Below are positions 23,039 through 31,020 of a stretch of 40,808 nucleotides of DNA, in pieces (the stretch's first letter is position 1; each line of letters starts with the position of its first letter). Position numbers and translations under genes: made by a program. This stretch comes from Acidobacteriota bacterium. GTDB taxonomy: Bacteria > Acidobacteriota > Thermoanaerobaculia > Thermoanaerobaculales > Sulfomarinibacteraceae. The stretch spans positions 1 to 40,808 of the forward strand of contig JAHECW010000030.1 in the NCBI GenBank assembly GCA_024641545.1, written 5' to 3'. The notes beneath the pieces are model-generated. The model was not told where the DNA came from, searched no databases, and worked only from the letters and a program-made list of their open reading frames with translations.

Positions 23039-24493
23039 TTACTCGGTTGTGAGGGCGGTTTCCACCTGCGCGAGGACGAACTCCCACGCCTTGTCGAAGT
23101 ACGACATGGTCTCGTCCCAGCTCGGGCCTTCGCCGAAGCCGAGATGGGTGAGCCGGACGCGGGTGTGGTCGTCGTCCAGCGCCTCGGTCTCGACCACCAC
23201 CCAGGTGCGGGCGAGGCGGCTGTCGGGCTGCGATGGCGGGGCGTTCCACGAGAAGCTGATCATCCGGCCGGGGATGTAGCTCAGGATCTGGCTGCCGTTG
23301 CCGCCGATGGCCCCGTCGAAGAGCCACTCGTAGCGGCCTCCGACGGCGAGATCGATGCGGCTCGCGGCGGGGGGTGGAAAGACGGCGGTCCACCCCTCGT
23401 CGCTGGCCCAGGCGGACCAGACCCGGTCCGCCGACGCGGGGATGACGCGTTCTTTGGTGAACGATCGCAGATCGGCGCCCGCCGCGGCGAACCGGTCCGG
23501 GTCGATGGGCGCCGTCGCGTCGCCGGGTCGTCCGCCCTGGCGCCACCACGTGCCGTCCATGAGCTCGGTCCAGGTCGACCCGGGGTTGTCGCGAACCCGC
23601 ACCCGCCAGCGGAAGGAGGTCGCCGATAGCATCTCGGCCGTCTGCTCGAGTCGGCCGCCGGACGGCGTCGGCCGCTCGATGGTCAGGACGCCGTCGGCGT
23701 CGCTGCTCACGGTGGACGTGGAGACCGACCCGTCTTCGCCGAAGGTCACCAGCGTCGGGCGGCCCTTTGTGCCGGCCGCACCGACAACCACGAGAATCGA
23801 GCGCCGAGCGCCCATGCCGGCCGGTTCGAGGACCCAGGAGTCGGCGTCGACGAATCGGCCCGCGAGACCGGCCCGGAGCTCAATCCGCGACCAGGTCGGC
23901 GAACCGTCGCCGCGCACGGCGCCGGTTTCCCAGCCGCCGAGCCAGGGCTCGAGGACGGCGACGCCGGCATCGAGCTCCTCAACCAGGGGAAGAACGACGG
24001 GATCGGCGGCGACCTTCTTCCAGACACCGTCCATGATGAGGTTCCGGCCGCCGCCGGCCGCGATCGCCCAGACCTGCCAGCGCATCGCATCCGCCGACTC
24101 GAGCTCCATCCGCTCGGCGATGGTCACCTCGCCCGCGGGCCACTCGCCGGTGATCACCGGGCCATCCACCTCGAGCCGGCTTTCGGCGTAGGAGCCGTCG
24201 GCGCTGAAGGTGTGGGCGGCGACCTCGCCGGCCTCGTTCGAGCCGACGAACAGGGTCCGGTAGCGCTGATAGAGCGGCCCGTCTCCGTCCCGAACGAAGA
24301 CCCTGCCCTCGACAAACGAGCCGCCGAGCACCGGACGGTACTCCGCCTGCGCCCACAACGCGGTGCCGTCGGACCAGACGGCATCGATCCGCCAGCTGCC
24401 GATGAGATTGTCGACGGGAGTGTCGGCGCGGCCGGTCGCGGCGAATACGGTGGCCAGGGCGAAGAACACGCAGACGTCCTTGATTCGAGTCAT
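23039..24493 (-). CDS. Exported protein with C-terminal SRPBCC (AHSA1-like) domain
   Basis: The protein is 484 aa from ATG 24493 behind GAGGAGAG. The signal peptide is VCVFFALATVFAATGRAD. Residues about 25-175 and 185-325 read as two copies of a lipocalin-like DUF1579-type domain, with repeated pieces such as LIGSWRIDAVWSDGTALWAQAEYRPVLGGSFVEGRVFV and WLGGWETGAVRGDGSPTWSRIELRAGLAGRFVDADSWV. Residues about 345-484 form an SRPBCC/AHSA1 domain: TKERVIPASADRVWSAWASDEGWTAVFPPPAASRIDLAVGGRYEWLF, later RVRLTHLGFGEGPSWDETMSYFDKAWEFVL. SRPBCC proteins bind hydrophobic ligands and are usually cytoplasmic, so export is unusual. The ligand is unknown. Confidence 0.82.
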   Translation of the reverse strand: MTRIKDVCVFFALATVFAATGRADTPVDNLIGSWRIDAVWSDGTALWAQAEYRPVLGGSFVEGRVFVRDGDGPLYQRYRTLFVGSNEAGEVAAHTFSADGSYAESRLEVDGPVITGEWPAGEVTIAERMELESADAMRWQVWAIAAGGGRNLIMDGVWKKVAADPVVLPLVEELDAGVAVLEPWLGGWETGAVRGDGSPTWSRIELRAGLAGRFVDADSWVLEPAGMGARRSILVVVGAAGTKGRPTLVTFGEDGSVSTSTVSSDADGVLTIERPTPSGGRLEQTAEMLSATSFRWRVRVRDNPGSTWTELMDGTWWRQGGRPGDATAPIDPDRFAAAGADLRSFTKERVIPASADRVWSAWASDEGWTAVFPPPAASRIDLAVGGRYEWLFDGAIGGNGSQILSYIPGRMISFSWNAPPSQPDSRLARTWVVVETEALDDDHTRVRLTHLGFGEGPSWDETMSYFDKAWEFVLAQVETALTTE

Positions 24494-24787
24494 CGGGCTC
24501 TCCTCGGTCGCTTCGGAATCGAACGTTCCGCCAATATCGAGCGACGGGTCCTCAGTGTCAAGGTCGGGTTCGGCCTCGTCGCGGACGACATCGACGGCAT
24601 GGACCGCAGCGGCGTGCGCTCCGTCACCCTCATCGGCGGCCACGGCCGGCGCGGGCCTGTTTCGATCGGCGGCCGCAGGCCCCGTCGACGGTTTGCGTGG
24701 TACGATTGAGGGTATGCCGCTCTGGCGAAGACTCGTCCTCCTCGAGGGGGTCCGCGGGTGGGGTTCTCCCCGCCCGGGAGGGGTCCG

Positions 24788-25849
24788 ATGAGCGCGCAAC
24801 GGCGGCTCAGGCGCCGGCTTTTCGAGGGGATCGCCGAGGAGAACCTCGAGCTCATCCACAACCAGCCGAGGGGGACGATCCGGCGCAAGCGGCTGGCGAG
24901 GCTCGAACGACTCAAGCGGCTTCGGCGCGCGCTGCTGGCGGGCGGATCGCTGGTTCTCGTAGCCGGGGTCGTGCTGACCCTCGGCCTTCGCACCGATGCG
25001 AGGGCGGACCGAAGCGAGCCGTTGCCGGTCGCCGCGGCGGTCGAGATGGCAGTGGATGCGCCACCCGTGACGCGGTCGGCGGATCCGTCCACGAGCCTGA
25101 GCGATGTCATCACCGGCCAGCAGATGCAGCCCATCGAGCGCGGCGTGATCCCGCTCGCGGTCAGAACCATCGTGGTCGATCCCGGTCACGGCGGGAAGGA
25201 CAGCGGCACCCTCCTGCCCCAGTTCGGGATCCTGGAAAAAGAGATCACGTGGGACATTGCGAAGCGCCTCAGCGACCTGCTCGGCAACGAGTTTACGGTG
25301 ATCATGACCAGGAGCGGCGATGAGACCGTCGCCCTCAAGGACCGCACCGAGATCGCCAACAACGCCAACGCCGATCTCTTCGTCTCCATCCATGTGAACT
25401 GGCTCCCGGATCGCGAAGCGCGGGGTTTCGAGACCTATTTCGCCGGGGCGACCGTGGATCCGTTCCTCAAACAACTGGCCGCGGAGGAAAACCGCGATTC
25501 GGGTTTTTCCATGGCCGACACTCGCCGGCTGCTCGATGGAATCTACTCCGGGGTGCGGCTCGATGAGAGCCGGCGCGTGGCCGACTGGGTCAGCCAATCA
25601 CTCTTCGACACCCTGCGGATGAGAAATCCCGACGTCGTCGATCGTGGCGTGATGCGCGCCCCTTTCGTCGTCCTGGTGGCCACCGAGATGCCGGCGGTGC
25701 TGGCCGAGGTGGCGTGCATCTCCAACGACCGCGAAGCACGGATGCTCGGGTTCCCGTGGTACCGACAAAGCATTGCCCAGGCGCTGTACTCCGGCATCAA
25801 GGGGTATGCGCGTGAGTTGAATGAAACAGACAAGGGAGAATCTACATGA
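24788..25849 (+). CDS. Membrane-anchored N-acetylmuramoyl-L-alanine amidase (Amidase_3)
   Basis: The protein is 353 aa from ATG 24788 with GGGAGGGG five nt upstream. A basic N-terminal stretch (RRKRLARLERLKRLRRALL) precedes one membrane helix (AGGSLVLVAGVVLTLGL), a type II anchor that leaves the enzyme in the periplasm. The Amidase_3 zinc enzyme follows: IVVDPGHGGKDSG (His ligand), EKEITWDIAKRLSDLL (Glu ligand), SIHVNW (His ligand) and PAVLAEVACISND (catalytic Glu). It cleaves the bond between MurNAc and L-Ala in peptidoglycan. A regulatory helix block such as that of AmiC is not obvious. The stop overlaps the actin start (ATGA, 25846-25849). A 25-codon ORF (24714-24791) precedes and overlaps it. 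Confidence 0.92.
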   Translation: MSAQRRLRRRLFEGIAEENLELIHNQPRGTIRRKRLARLERLKRLRRALLAGGSLVLVAGVVLTLGLRTDARADRSEPLPVAAAVEMAVDAPPVTRSADPSTSLSDVITGQQMQPIERGVIPLAVRTIVVDPGHGGKDSGTLLPQFGILEKEITWDIAKRLSDLLGNEFTVIMTRSGDETVALKDRTEIANNANADLFVSIHVNWLPDREARGFETYFAGATVDPFLKQLAAEENRDSGFSMADTRRLLDGIYSGVRLDESRRVADWVSQSLFDTLRMRNPDVVDRGVMRAPFVVLVATEMPAVLAEVACISNDREARMLGFPWYRQSIAQALYSGIKGYARELNETDKGEST

Positions 25850-26877
25850 CCGAAAAAGCCCAACACCTTCTCGTCGGCATCGACCTCGGAACCTCGCAGA
25901 GCGCCATCGTGACTTCGGCGGGTGTTCGCAAGGTCGTCGACAGCTATGTCGGCTGGCCGGTGGATGCCGTCGCCCGCAAGATCCTCAAAAAGGAAGTGCT
26001 CTTCGGTCAGGATGCCGTCGAAAACCGGACCATGCTCGAGGTTCACCGCCCCCTCGAGCGGGGCCTGCTCAAGGAAGGTTCCGACAAGGACCAGCAGGCG
26101 ATCCGCGAGCTCCTGTCGCACCTGCTCGATCTCGCCGGCGTGCCCGAGGTGCGCAAGAGCGGAGGCAAGGTCCGGGCGGTGGTGGGCGTGCCTGCCGAGG
26201 CGCTCCGGGTGAACAAACAGCACGTCCGAAAGGCCATGCACGGGCTCGTCGACGGTCTGATCATCGTCTCGGAGCCGTTTGCGGTGGCCTACGGGTTGGA
26301 CGCGCTGCTCCACGCCATGGTCGTCGATGTCGGCGCCGGCACCACCGATTTCTGCGTCATGAAGGGCCGCTACCCCACCGAGGAGGACCAGCGCACCCTG
26401 ATCAACGCCGGCGATTGGGTCGACGACCAGCTCTTTACCCTGCTCGGCGAGCGCCACCCGGGGATGAGCGTGTCGATTCACACGGTCCGCGATTGGAAGG
26501 AAAAGCACAGTTTCATCGGCAAAGCGCCGGGGAAGGTGACGGTCTCCATCCCCATCGAGGGCAAGCCGTCGGAGATCGACATCACCGACGAGATCAAGCA
26601 GGCCTGCGAGAGCCTGGGACCGCCGGTTGCGGAAGCCATGCTCGATCTCATCGCCAGCGGCGAATCGGAGTACCAGGAGAAGGTCCGCCAGAACATCATC
26701 CTCGCCGGGGGCTGTTCGCGGATTCCGGGGTTCGGCCAGTACCTCGAGAAGGCCATGGACCCGTTCGGCGGCGGCAAGGTGCGGGTTGTCAAGGACCCGG
26801 TCTATGCCGGCGCCAACGGCGGCCTCGCGCTGGCGGAGGATGCGCCCAAGTCGGACTGGGAGAAGCTTCCGGATTAG
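25846..26877 (+). CDS. MamK-like bacterial actin
   Basis: The 343-aa protein starts at ATG 25846 behind AGGGAGA. It has the actin-fold ATPase motifs: VGIDLGTSQSAIV (phosphate 1), VVDVGAGTTDFCVM (phosphate 2) and IILAGGCSRIPGFGQYLEKAM (adenosine). The N-terminal stretch RKVVDSYVGWPVDAVARKILKKEVLFGQDAVENRTMLEVHRPLERGLLKEG resembles the MamK filament protein more than MreB: VGWP...ARKIL and the HRPLERG block are what I associate with MamK and its relatives in non-magnetotactic bacteria. It should form ATP-dependent filaments. No magnetosome genes are in the window. Coupling to a wall amidase suggests a role in septation or wall remodelling, which is inference. A strong terminator follows. Confidence 0.8.
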   Translation: MTEKAQHLLVGIDLGTSQSAIVTSAGVRKVVDSYVGWPVDAVARKILKKEVLFGQDAVENRTMLEVHRPLERGLLKEGSDKDQQAIRELLSHLLDLAGVPEVRKSGGKVRAVVGVPAEALRVNKQHVRKAMHGLVDGLIIVSEPFAVAYGLDALLHAMVVDVGAGTTDFCVMKGRYPTEEDQRTLINAGDWVDDQLFTLLGERHPGMSVSIHTVRDWKEKHSFIGKAPGKVTVSIPIEGKPSEIDITDEIKQACESLGPPVAEAMLDLIASGESEYQEKVRQNIILAGGCSRIPGFGQYLEKAMDPFGGGKVRVVKDPVYAGANGGLALAEDAPKSDWEKLPD

Positions 26878-26899
26878 TTTCGTCCTCATCCGACCCACA

Positions 26900-26931
26900 G
26901 CCACCGGCCCACGCATGGGCCGGTGGCTTTT
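26900..26931 (+). terminator. Rho-independent terminator
   Basis: GCCACCGGCCCA (26900-26911), loop CGCA, then TGGGCCGGTGGC (26916-26927) form a perfect 12-bp stem, followed by TTTT (26928-26931). It ends the amidase-actin operon. Confidence 0.9.
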
Positions 26932-27058
26932 CGTATTCGCCCATTGCCGCCATCGAGAGCCAGCTCTCGCTGACGGCGAGTGGCCGAATCCGAGCCGCGC
27001 CACCAGCGCGGCTGTGGGTCTTGCATGCGAGTGATCCGTGCCCTTGACCCAATTTCAT

Positions 27059-27138
27059 CCCGCCCCCCACCCCCCACCCGCCCGCCCTCAGAAATCCCCA
27101 GGGCCTTCGCCCTGCGGTTTTCTGGGGGTGGGGGAGGC
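27059..27138. repeat. C-rich tract and large fold-back in gene-free stretch
   Basis: A tract of six C-runs (27059-27087) has G-quadruplex potential on the minus strand. It is followed by CAGAAA(27089-27094)...TTTCTG(27119-27124), enclosing CAGGGC(27099-27104)/GCCCTG(27109-27114) with a 4-nt loop. The C-tract can also pair with GGGGGTGGGGG (from about 27124). The rest of 26878-27419 holds the terminator upstream and the dispersed-repeat-like element downstream; I see no gene. Confidence 0.6.
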
Positions 27139-27148
27139 AGCCGTTTCC

Positions 27149-27280
27149 TGTCATTCTGAGCGAGCGTAGCGAGTCGAAGAATCCCCCGAATCTCAGAGCG
27201 GCGATGAGGGAAGCAGCGCGCGTCCGACCCGATGGGGACCCTTCGACTCGGTCGTAGAACTCCCTCGCTCAGGGTGAACA
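27149..27280. repeat. Dispersed-repeat-like element with imperfect inverted arms
   Basis: The left arm (27149-27186) contains GTCATTCTGAGCGAGCGTAG followed by CGAGTCGAAGAATCC. The right arm (27234-27280) contains GGACCCTTCGACTC and, further on, CTCGCTCAGGGTGAACA, an imperfect reverse complement. The core TGAGCGAG...GAGTCGAAG is a pattern I recall from intergenic repeats in several bacterial phyla. The internal 50 bp is ordinary sequence with no ORF of note. Confidence 0.65.
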
Positions 27281-27419
27281 GTGTGTCATCGGGAGTCCCG
27301 GAGACCCGAGAGGGGAAATGCAAATAGGTCTCAAGTGCGTTAGAGTGGGAGAGAACGAGCAATGTGAGCGCAGGTGAGTCGGGGCCGCCCTGTGGTGTGC
27401 CCCGCGATTGAGGGGAATG

Positions 27420-30134
27420 ATGATCGGCAGCACTCTGGCCCACTTCGAAATCAAGTCCAAGCTCGGCGAGGGCGGGATGGGCGAGGTCTGGCTCGCCGGG
27501 GACACCAAGCTCGGACGGGATGTCGCGCTCAAGCTGCTGCCCGCCGATGTCGCGGGAGACCCCGACCGGCTTGCGCGATTCGAACGCGAGGCCAAGGTCC
27601 TGGCCTCGATGAACCACCCGAACATCGCGCACCTGTACGGGTTGGAGACGATCGAATCGGGAGAGGGAGAGGAAGCGACCTCACGACCTCAAGACCTCAA
27701 GGCCTCAGGCCCTGTGACGTTTCTCGTCATGGAACTCGTCGAAGGAGAAGATCTCTCCGAGCGCATCTCGCGCGGGCCGGTCCCGGTGGACGAAGCCGTC
27801 GCCATCGCCCTCCAGATCGCCGAGGCCCTCGAAGCGGCGCACGAGCGCGGCATCGTCCACCGCGATCTCAAACCCGCCAACATCAAGATCCGACCCGACG
27901 GCACGGTCAAGGTGCTCGATTTCGGACTCGCCAAGGCGTGGGACGCCCGGAACAGCAACGCCTCGCTCTCGCTTTCGCCGACCCTGACCCAGCACGCCAC
28001 CGCCGCCGGGGTCATTCTCGGCACCGCGGCCTACATGTCGCCGGAGCAGGCGGCCGGGATCGCGGCCGACCAGCGCGCCGACATCTGGGCCTTCGGCGTC
28101 GTGCTCTGGGAAATGCTCACCGGTCACAAGCTCTTCGCCGGCGAGACCGTGTCCCACGTCCTCGCGTCGGTGCTCAAGGACGAGATCGATCTCGACGAGT
28201 TGCCGTCGGAAACCCCGCCGCACGTCAGGAAGCTCATCGCCAGGTGCCTGCGCAAGAAACCGAAGATGCGGCTGCAGGCCATCGGCGACGCCCGCATCGC
28301 GCTGATTGAGCCGGACGATGCGGCTGAGCTCGAGGTTCTCGATTCGGCTGCGCCGCAGGGCCGAACCATGTTCGGGTGGATCGCCGCCGCCGCGGCCGGT
28401 CTGGCGGCGATCGTGTTCGCCGCCATGTGGCTGCTCGACGGCACCGGCGAGTTGCCGGTGGTCCGGGCGGCGATCCCGGCGCCCCCGGGAACCGCCTTTC
28501 ACCTCGATCCACTCAACCCCGGCGCCGCTGCGCTGTCCCCCGACGGGCGCAAGATGGTCTTCAGCGCCCGGAACGAGTCGGGCGGTTTCATGTTGTACCT
28601 CCGCTCCATCGACGAAGGCGAAGCGCACGCCCTCGCAGGGACCGAACTCGGCCACTACCCGTTCTGGTCGCCGGACAGCCAGTGGATCGGTTTCGTGGCT
28701 AACGGCAAGCTCAGGAAGATCAAGGCGACGGGTGGTCCCGCGTTGACCATCTGCGACGCGCCCGACGGCAAGGGCGGGAGCTGGAACGCCGACGGCGTCA
28801 TCGTTTTCGCGCCGGATTCCGGAACGTCGCTGCACCGGGTTGCGGCGGTGGGCGGCGAGTCGACTCCCATCACCGAACTCAACCGCGAGGTCGGGGACAA
28901 CTCGCACCGTCTGCCGCGCTTTCTCCCGGACGGGAAGCATCTTCTCTACTACGCCCGCAGCTCGGCCGGCGATCACAAGAGCGTCGTAAGGGTCGTCGGG
29001 CTCGACGAGGGAGGAACCGGCAAGGACATCGTCAGCTCGCCGGCGTCGGCCTGGTACTCCTCCGGTCACCTCCTGTATGTCAGGGAGAACATGTTGATGG
29101 CGCAACCATTCGACCCGGATGGTCTCGAATTCTCCGGTGAGGCGGTTCCGCTCGCCGAGGACATCGTCGTCCGACCGCTCACCGGCGCGGGGGTCTTTTC
29201 GGCCACCGACAACGGTGTGCTCCTCTACATGACCGGGAGTCAGAACGCGGAAGACGTGCTGCAGTTCTTCGATCGGACCGGACGGCCGCTGGAAGGGCTG
29301 GGCGGGGACAAGGCCTATTACGACCAGGTCACGCTCTCGCCCGACGGCAGGACCGCCGCCGTCGTCGTCCTCGACCCGGCGCAGGGCACCCAGGACATCT
29401 GGCTCGTCGATCTCGAGCGCGGCCTGCGCACCCGGTTCACCTTCGACAAGGCGAGCGACAACTACCCGGTCTGGTCGCCCGACGGCGAGAGCCTGATCTT
29501 TGCCTCGCGGCGGGGCGCGACCCGGGCCATCTACCGCAAGTCGGTGGGCGGCACCGGCGAGGTCGAGCTGATCTTCGCCTCGACGGTGGACATCATTCCG
29601 AACAGTTGGTCGCCCGACGGGCGCTACGTGCTCTTCGACCAGCCCGGCCAGGACACCGGCTCGGATCTCTGGGTTCTCGACCTCGAGGGCGGACCGAGCG
29701 CCGAGGTCTTCTATCAAACCGAGTACGAGGAGGGCGCCGGGGTCTTTTCGCCCGACGGACGGTGGATCGCCTACTGGTCGCAGGAGTCGGGCCGCGGCGA
29801 GGTCTACGTCACGCCGTTTCCCGGTCCGGGCCGCCGGTTCCAGGTTTCCGACAACTCCGGCACCTGGTCGCAGTGGCGGTCCGACGGCAGCGAGCTCTTC
29901 TACCAGGAGGAGAACGGGCCGCTCAAGGTCGCTGCGGTGGACGGCCGGGGCGAGACTTTCACCGTCGGCAAGATCGACGATGTGATGGAGCTCGCGAGCT
30001 CGAACATCAGCGGTCCGTTGTTCTCGGTCGCGCCCGACGGCCAGTCGATCCTCGCCGGGGTCTCCACCTCCGGCGAGCAGTCGGACTACCTCGATCTCGT
30101 GGTGGGGTGGGTGGAGAGCTTGGGGGAGAGATGA
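27420..30134 (+). CDS. Ser/Thr protein kinase with C-terminal TolB/PD40 beta-propeller
   Basis: The protein is 904 aa from ATG 27420 (behind GAGGGGA). Kinase domain, about residues 1-300: IGSTLAHFEIKSKLGEGGMGEV (P-loop), VALKLL (ATP Lys), IVHRDLKPANIKI (catalytic loop), VLDFGLAK (Mg binding) and GTAAYMSPEQA (activation segment), so it should be active. A membrane helix near 320-340 (AAAAAGLAAIVFAAMWLL) leads to a periplasmic propeller with repeated SPDG blocks (ALSPDGRKMVF, WSPDSQWIGF, LSPDGRTAAVV, WSPDGESLIF, WSPDGRYVLF, FSPDGRWIAYW). Only the kinase is cytoplasmic. A short insert rich in Glu, Ser and Pro (about residues 82-98) is encoded by four 8-bp repeats, in the loop before the VTFLVMELVEG strand. 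The stop overlaps the next start. Confidence 0.92.
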   Translation: MIGSTLAHFEIKSKLGEGGMGEVWLAGDTKLGRDVALKLLPADVAGDPDRLARFEREAKVLASMNHPNIAHLYGLETIESGEGEEATSRPQDLKASGPVTFLVMELVEGEDLSERISRGPVPVDEAVAIALQIAEALEAAHERGIVHRDLKPANIKIRPDGTVKVLDFGLAKAWDARNSNASLSLSPTLTQHATAAGVILGTAAYMSPEQAAGIAADQRADIWAFGVVLWEMLTGHKLFAGETVSHVLASVLKDEIDLDELPSETPPHVRKLIARCLRKKPKMRLQAIGDARIALIEPDDAAELEVLDSAAPQGRTMFGWIAAAAAGLAAIVFAAMWLLDGTGELPVVRAAIPAPPGTAFHLDPLNPGAAALSPDGRKMVFSARNESGGFMLYLRSIDEGEAHALAGTELGHYPFWSPDSQWIGFVANGKLRKIKATGGPALTICDAPDGKGGSWNADGVIVFAPDSGTSLHRVAAVGGESTPITELNREVGDNSHRLPRFLPDGKHLLYYARSSAGDHKSVVRVVGLDEGGTGKDIVSSPASAWYSSGHLLYVRENMLMAQPFDPDGLEFSGEAVPLAEDIVVRPLTGAGVFSATDNGVLLYMTGSQNAEDVLQFFDRTGRPLEGLGGDKAYYDQVTLSPDGRTAAVVVLDPAQGTQDIWLVDLERGLRTRFTFDKASDNYPVWSPDGESLIFASRRGATRAIYRKSVGGTGEVELIFASTVDIIPNSWSPDGRYVLFDQPGQDTGSDLWVLDLEGGPSAEVFYQTEYEEGAGVFSPDGRWIAYWSQESGRGEVYVTPFPGPGRRFQVSDNSGTWSQWRSDGSELFYQEENGPLKVAAVDGRGETFTVGKIDDVMELASSNISGPLFSVAPDGQSILAGVSTSGEQSDYLDLVVGWVESLGER
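27679..27713 (+). repeat. 8-bp tandem repeat inside the kinase gene
   Basis: Units CCTCACGA, CCTCAAGA, CCTCAAGG and CCTCAGGC follow one another without gaps, plus a partial CCT. Because 8 is not a multiple of 3, each unit is read in a different frame; a gain or loss of one unit would shift the frame. Confidence 0.8.
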
Positions 30135-31009
30135 CGACACGAAGGACGGTTGACCAGGACGCGATCGCGCTCTTCGACGAGTTCACCCACGGGACCATGA
30201 GCCGCAGGTCGTTCATGGAGCGTCTTGCCGGGCTCGCGGGGGGCGCGGCGGCAGCCGCGGCGCTCGTGCCCTTCCTGCAGAACAACTACGCCGAGGCCGC
30301 CGTCGTCGCCGAGGACGACGACCGGTTGGCCGCGGAGACCGCGACCTTCGAGGTCGGTGGGACGGCCGTTTCCGGTTACCTCGCCCGGCCGAAGGACGGC
30401 GGGAAGCACCCCGCGGTCCTCGTCATCCACGAGAACCGCGGTCTCAACCCGCACATCAAGGATGTCGCGCGACGGATGGCCCTCGAGGGTTTCTTGACCT
30501 TCGCGCCCGATGCTCTCTCACCGGTGGGTGGGACCCCCGAAGATCCGGATCGCGCGCGCGACATGATCTACGACCTCGACGCCGATGAAAATCTCGCGCG
30601 GTTCGCCGCCGCTGTCTCGTTCCTTGCGAAGCACCCCGCATCCACCGGCAAGATCGGCGCGGTTGGTTTCTGTTGGGGTGGGGGAATGGTCAACCAGCTT
30701 GCCGCCGCGGGCACCGTCCTCGCTGCCGGAGTCCCGTACTACGGCCGCCAGCTCCCAGCCGAGGACGTGCCGAAGATTACCGCGCCGCTCTGTCTCCAGT
30801 ACGCCGGGCTCGACGAGCGGATCAACGAAGGAATCGACGCCTATGTGTCGGCCCTCGAGGCCAACGGCAAGCCCTTCGAGATCCACGTCTACGAGGGCGT
30901 CAACCACGCCTTCAACAACGACACCAACGAGGCCCGCTACGACAAGGCCGCCGCGGATCTCGCGTGGGGCCGGACGGTTGCGTTCTTGAAGAAATTCCTC
31001 GAAGGCTGA
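30131..31009 (+). CDS. Tat-exported dienelactone hydrolase family protein
   Basis: The 292-aa protein starts at ATG 30131, overlapping the kinase stop (ATGA), behind GGGGGAGAG. The N-terminus HGTMSRRSFMERLAGLAGGAAAAAALVP carries a twin-arginine motif. The alpha/beta hydrolase core has HENRGLNPHIKDVARRMA, GFCWGGG (nucleophile Cys), YAGLDERI (Asp) and GVNHAFNN (His), the Cys-His-Asp set of dienelactone hydrolases. The family hydrolyses carboxymethylenebutenolide or related esters and lactones; the real substrate here is unknown. Co-translation with a kinase may simply be operon sharing. Confidence 0.88.
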   Translation: MTTRRTVDQDAIALFDEFTHGTMSRRSFMERLAGLAGGAAAAAALVPFLQNNYAEAAVVAEDDDRLAAETATFEVGGTAVSGYLARPKDGGKHPAVLVIHENRGLNPHIKDVARRMALEGFLTFAPDALSPVGGTPEDPDRARDMIYDLDADENLARFAAAVSFLAKHPASTGKIGAVGFCWGGGMVNQLAAAGTVLAAGVPYYGRQLPAEDVPKITAPLCLQYAGLDERINEGIDAYVSALEANGKPFEIHVYEGVNHAFNNDTNEARYDKAAADLAWGRTVAFLKKFLEG

Positions 31010-31020
31010 CGGTGCCGGCC

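Noticed and set aside
21117-23279. Plus-strand ORF of 720 codons opposite the VCBS protein
   Set aside because: Its Val-, Asp- and Gly-rich text is the mirror of the D-x-D-x-D-G repeats read on the minus strand. It has no domain of its own.
24363-24791. 142-codon plus-strand ORF ending at the amidase start
   Set aside because: Most of it is antisense to the start of the SRPBCC protein. Only its last 26 codons, with their own start signal, are considered as a leader.
25846-26877. Calling the actin mreB or marking the region as a magnetosome island
   Set aside because: The N-terminal blocks fit MamK better than MreB, but no other mam gene is present, so neither a gene symbol nor a magnetosome role is claimed.
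26789-27632. Minus-strand ORFs across the gene-free stretch 26878-27419
   Set aside because: They read through the terminator, C-tract and inverted element, with translations typical of repeat sequence. No ribosome site or family is visible.
27705-30140. Minus-strand ORF of 811 codons opposite the kinase
   Set aside because: The kinase has all catalytic motifs in order. The opposite frame is a GC-rich shadow without domain features.
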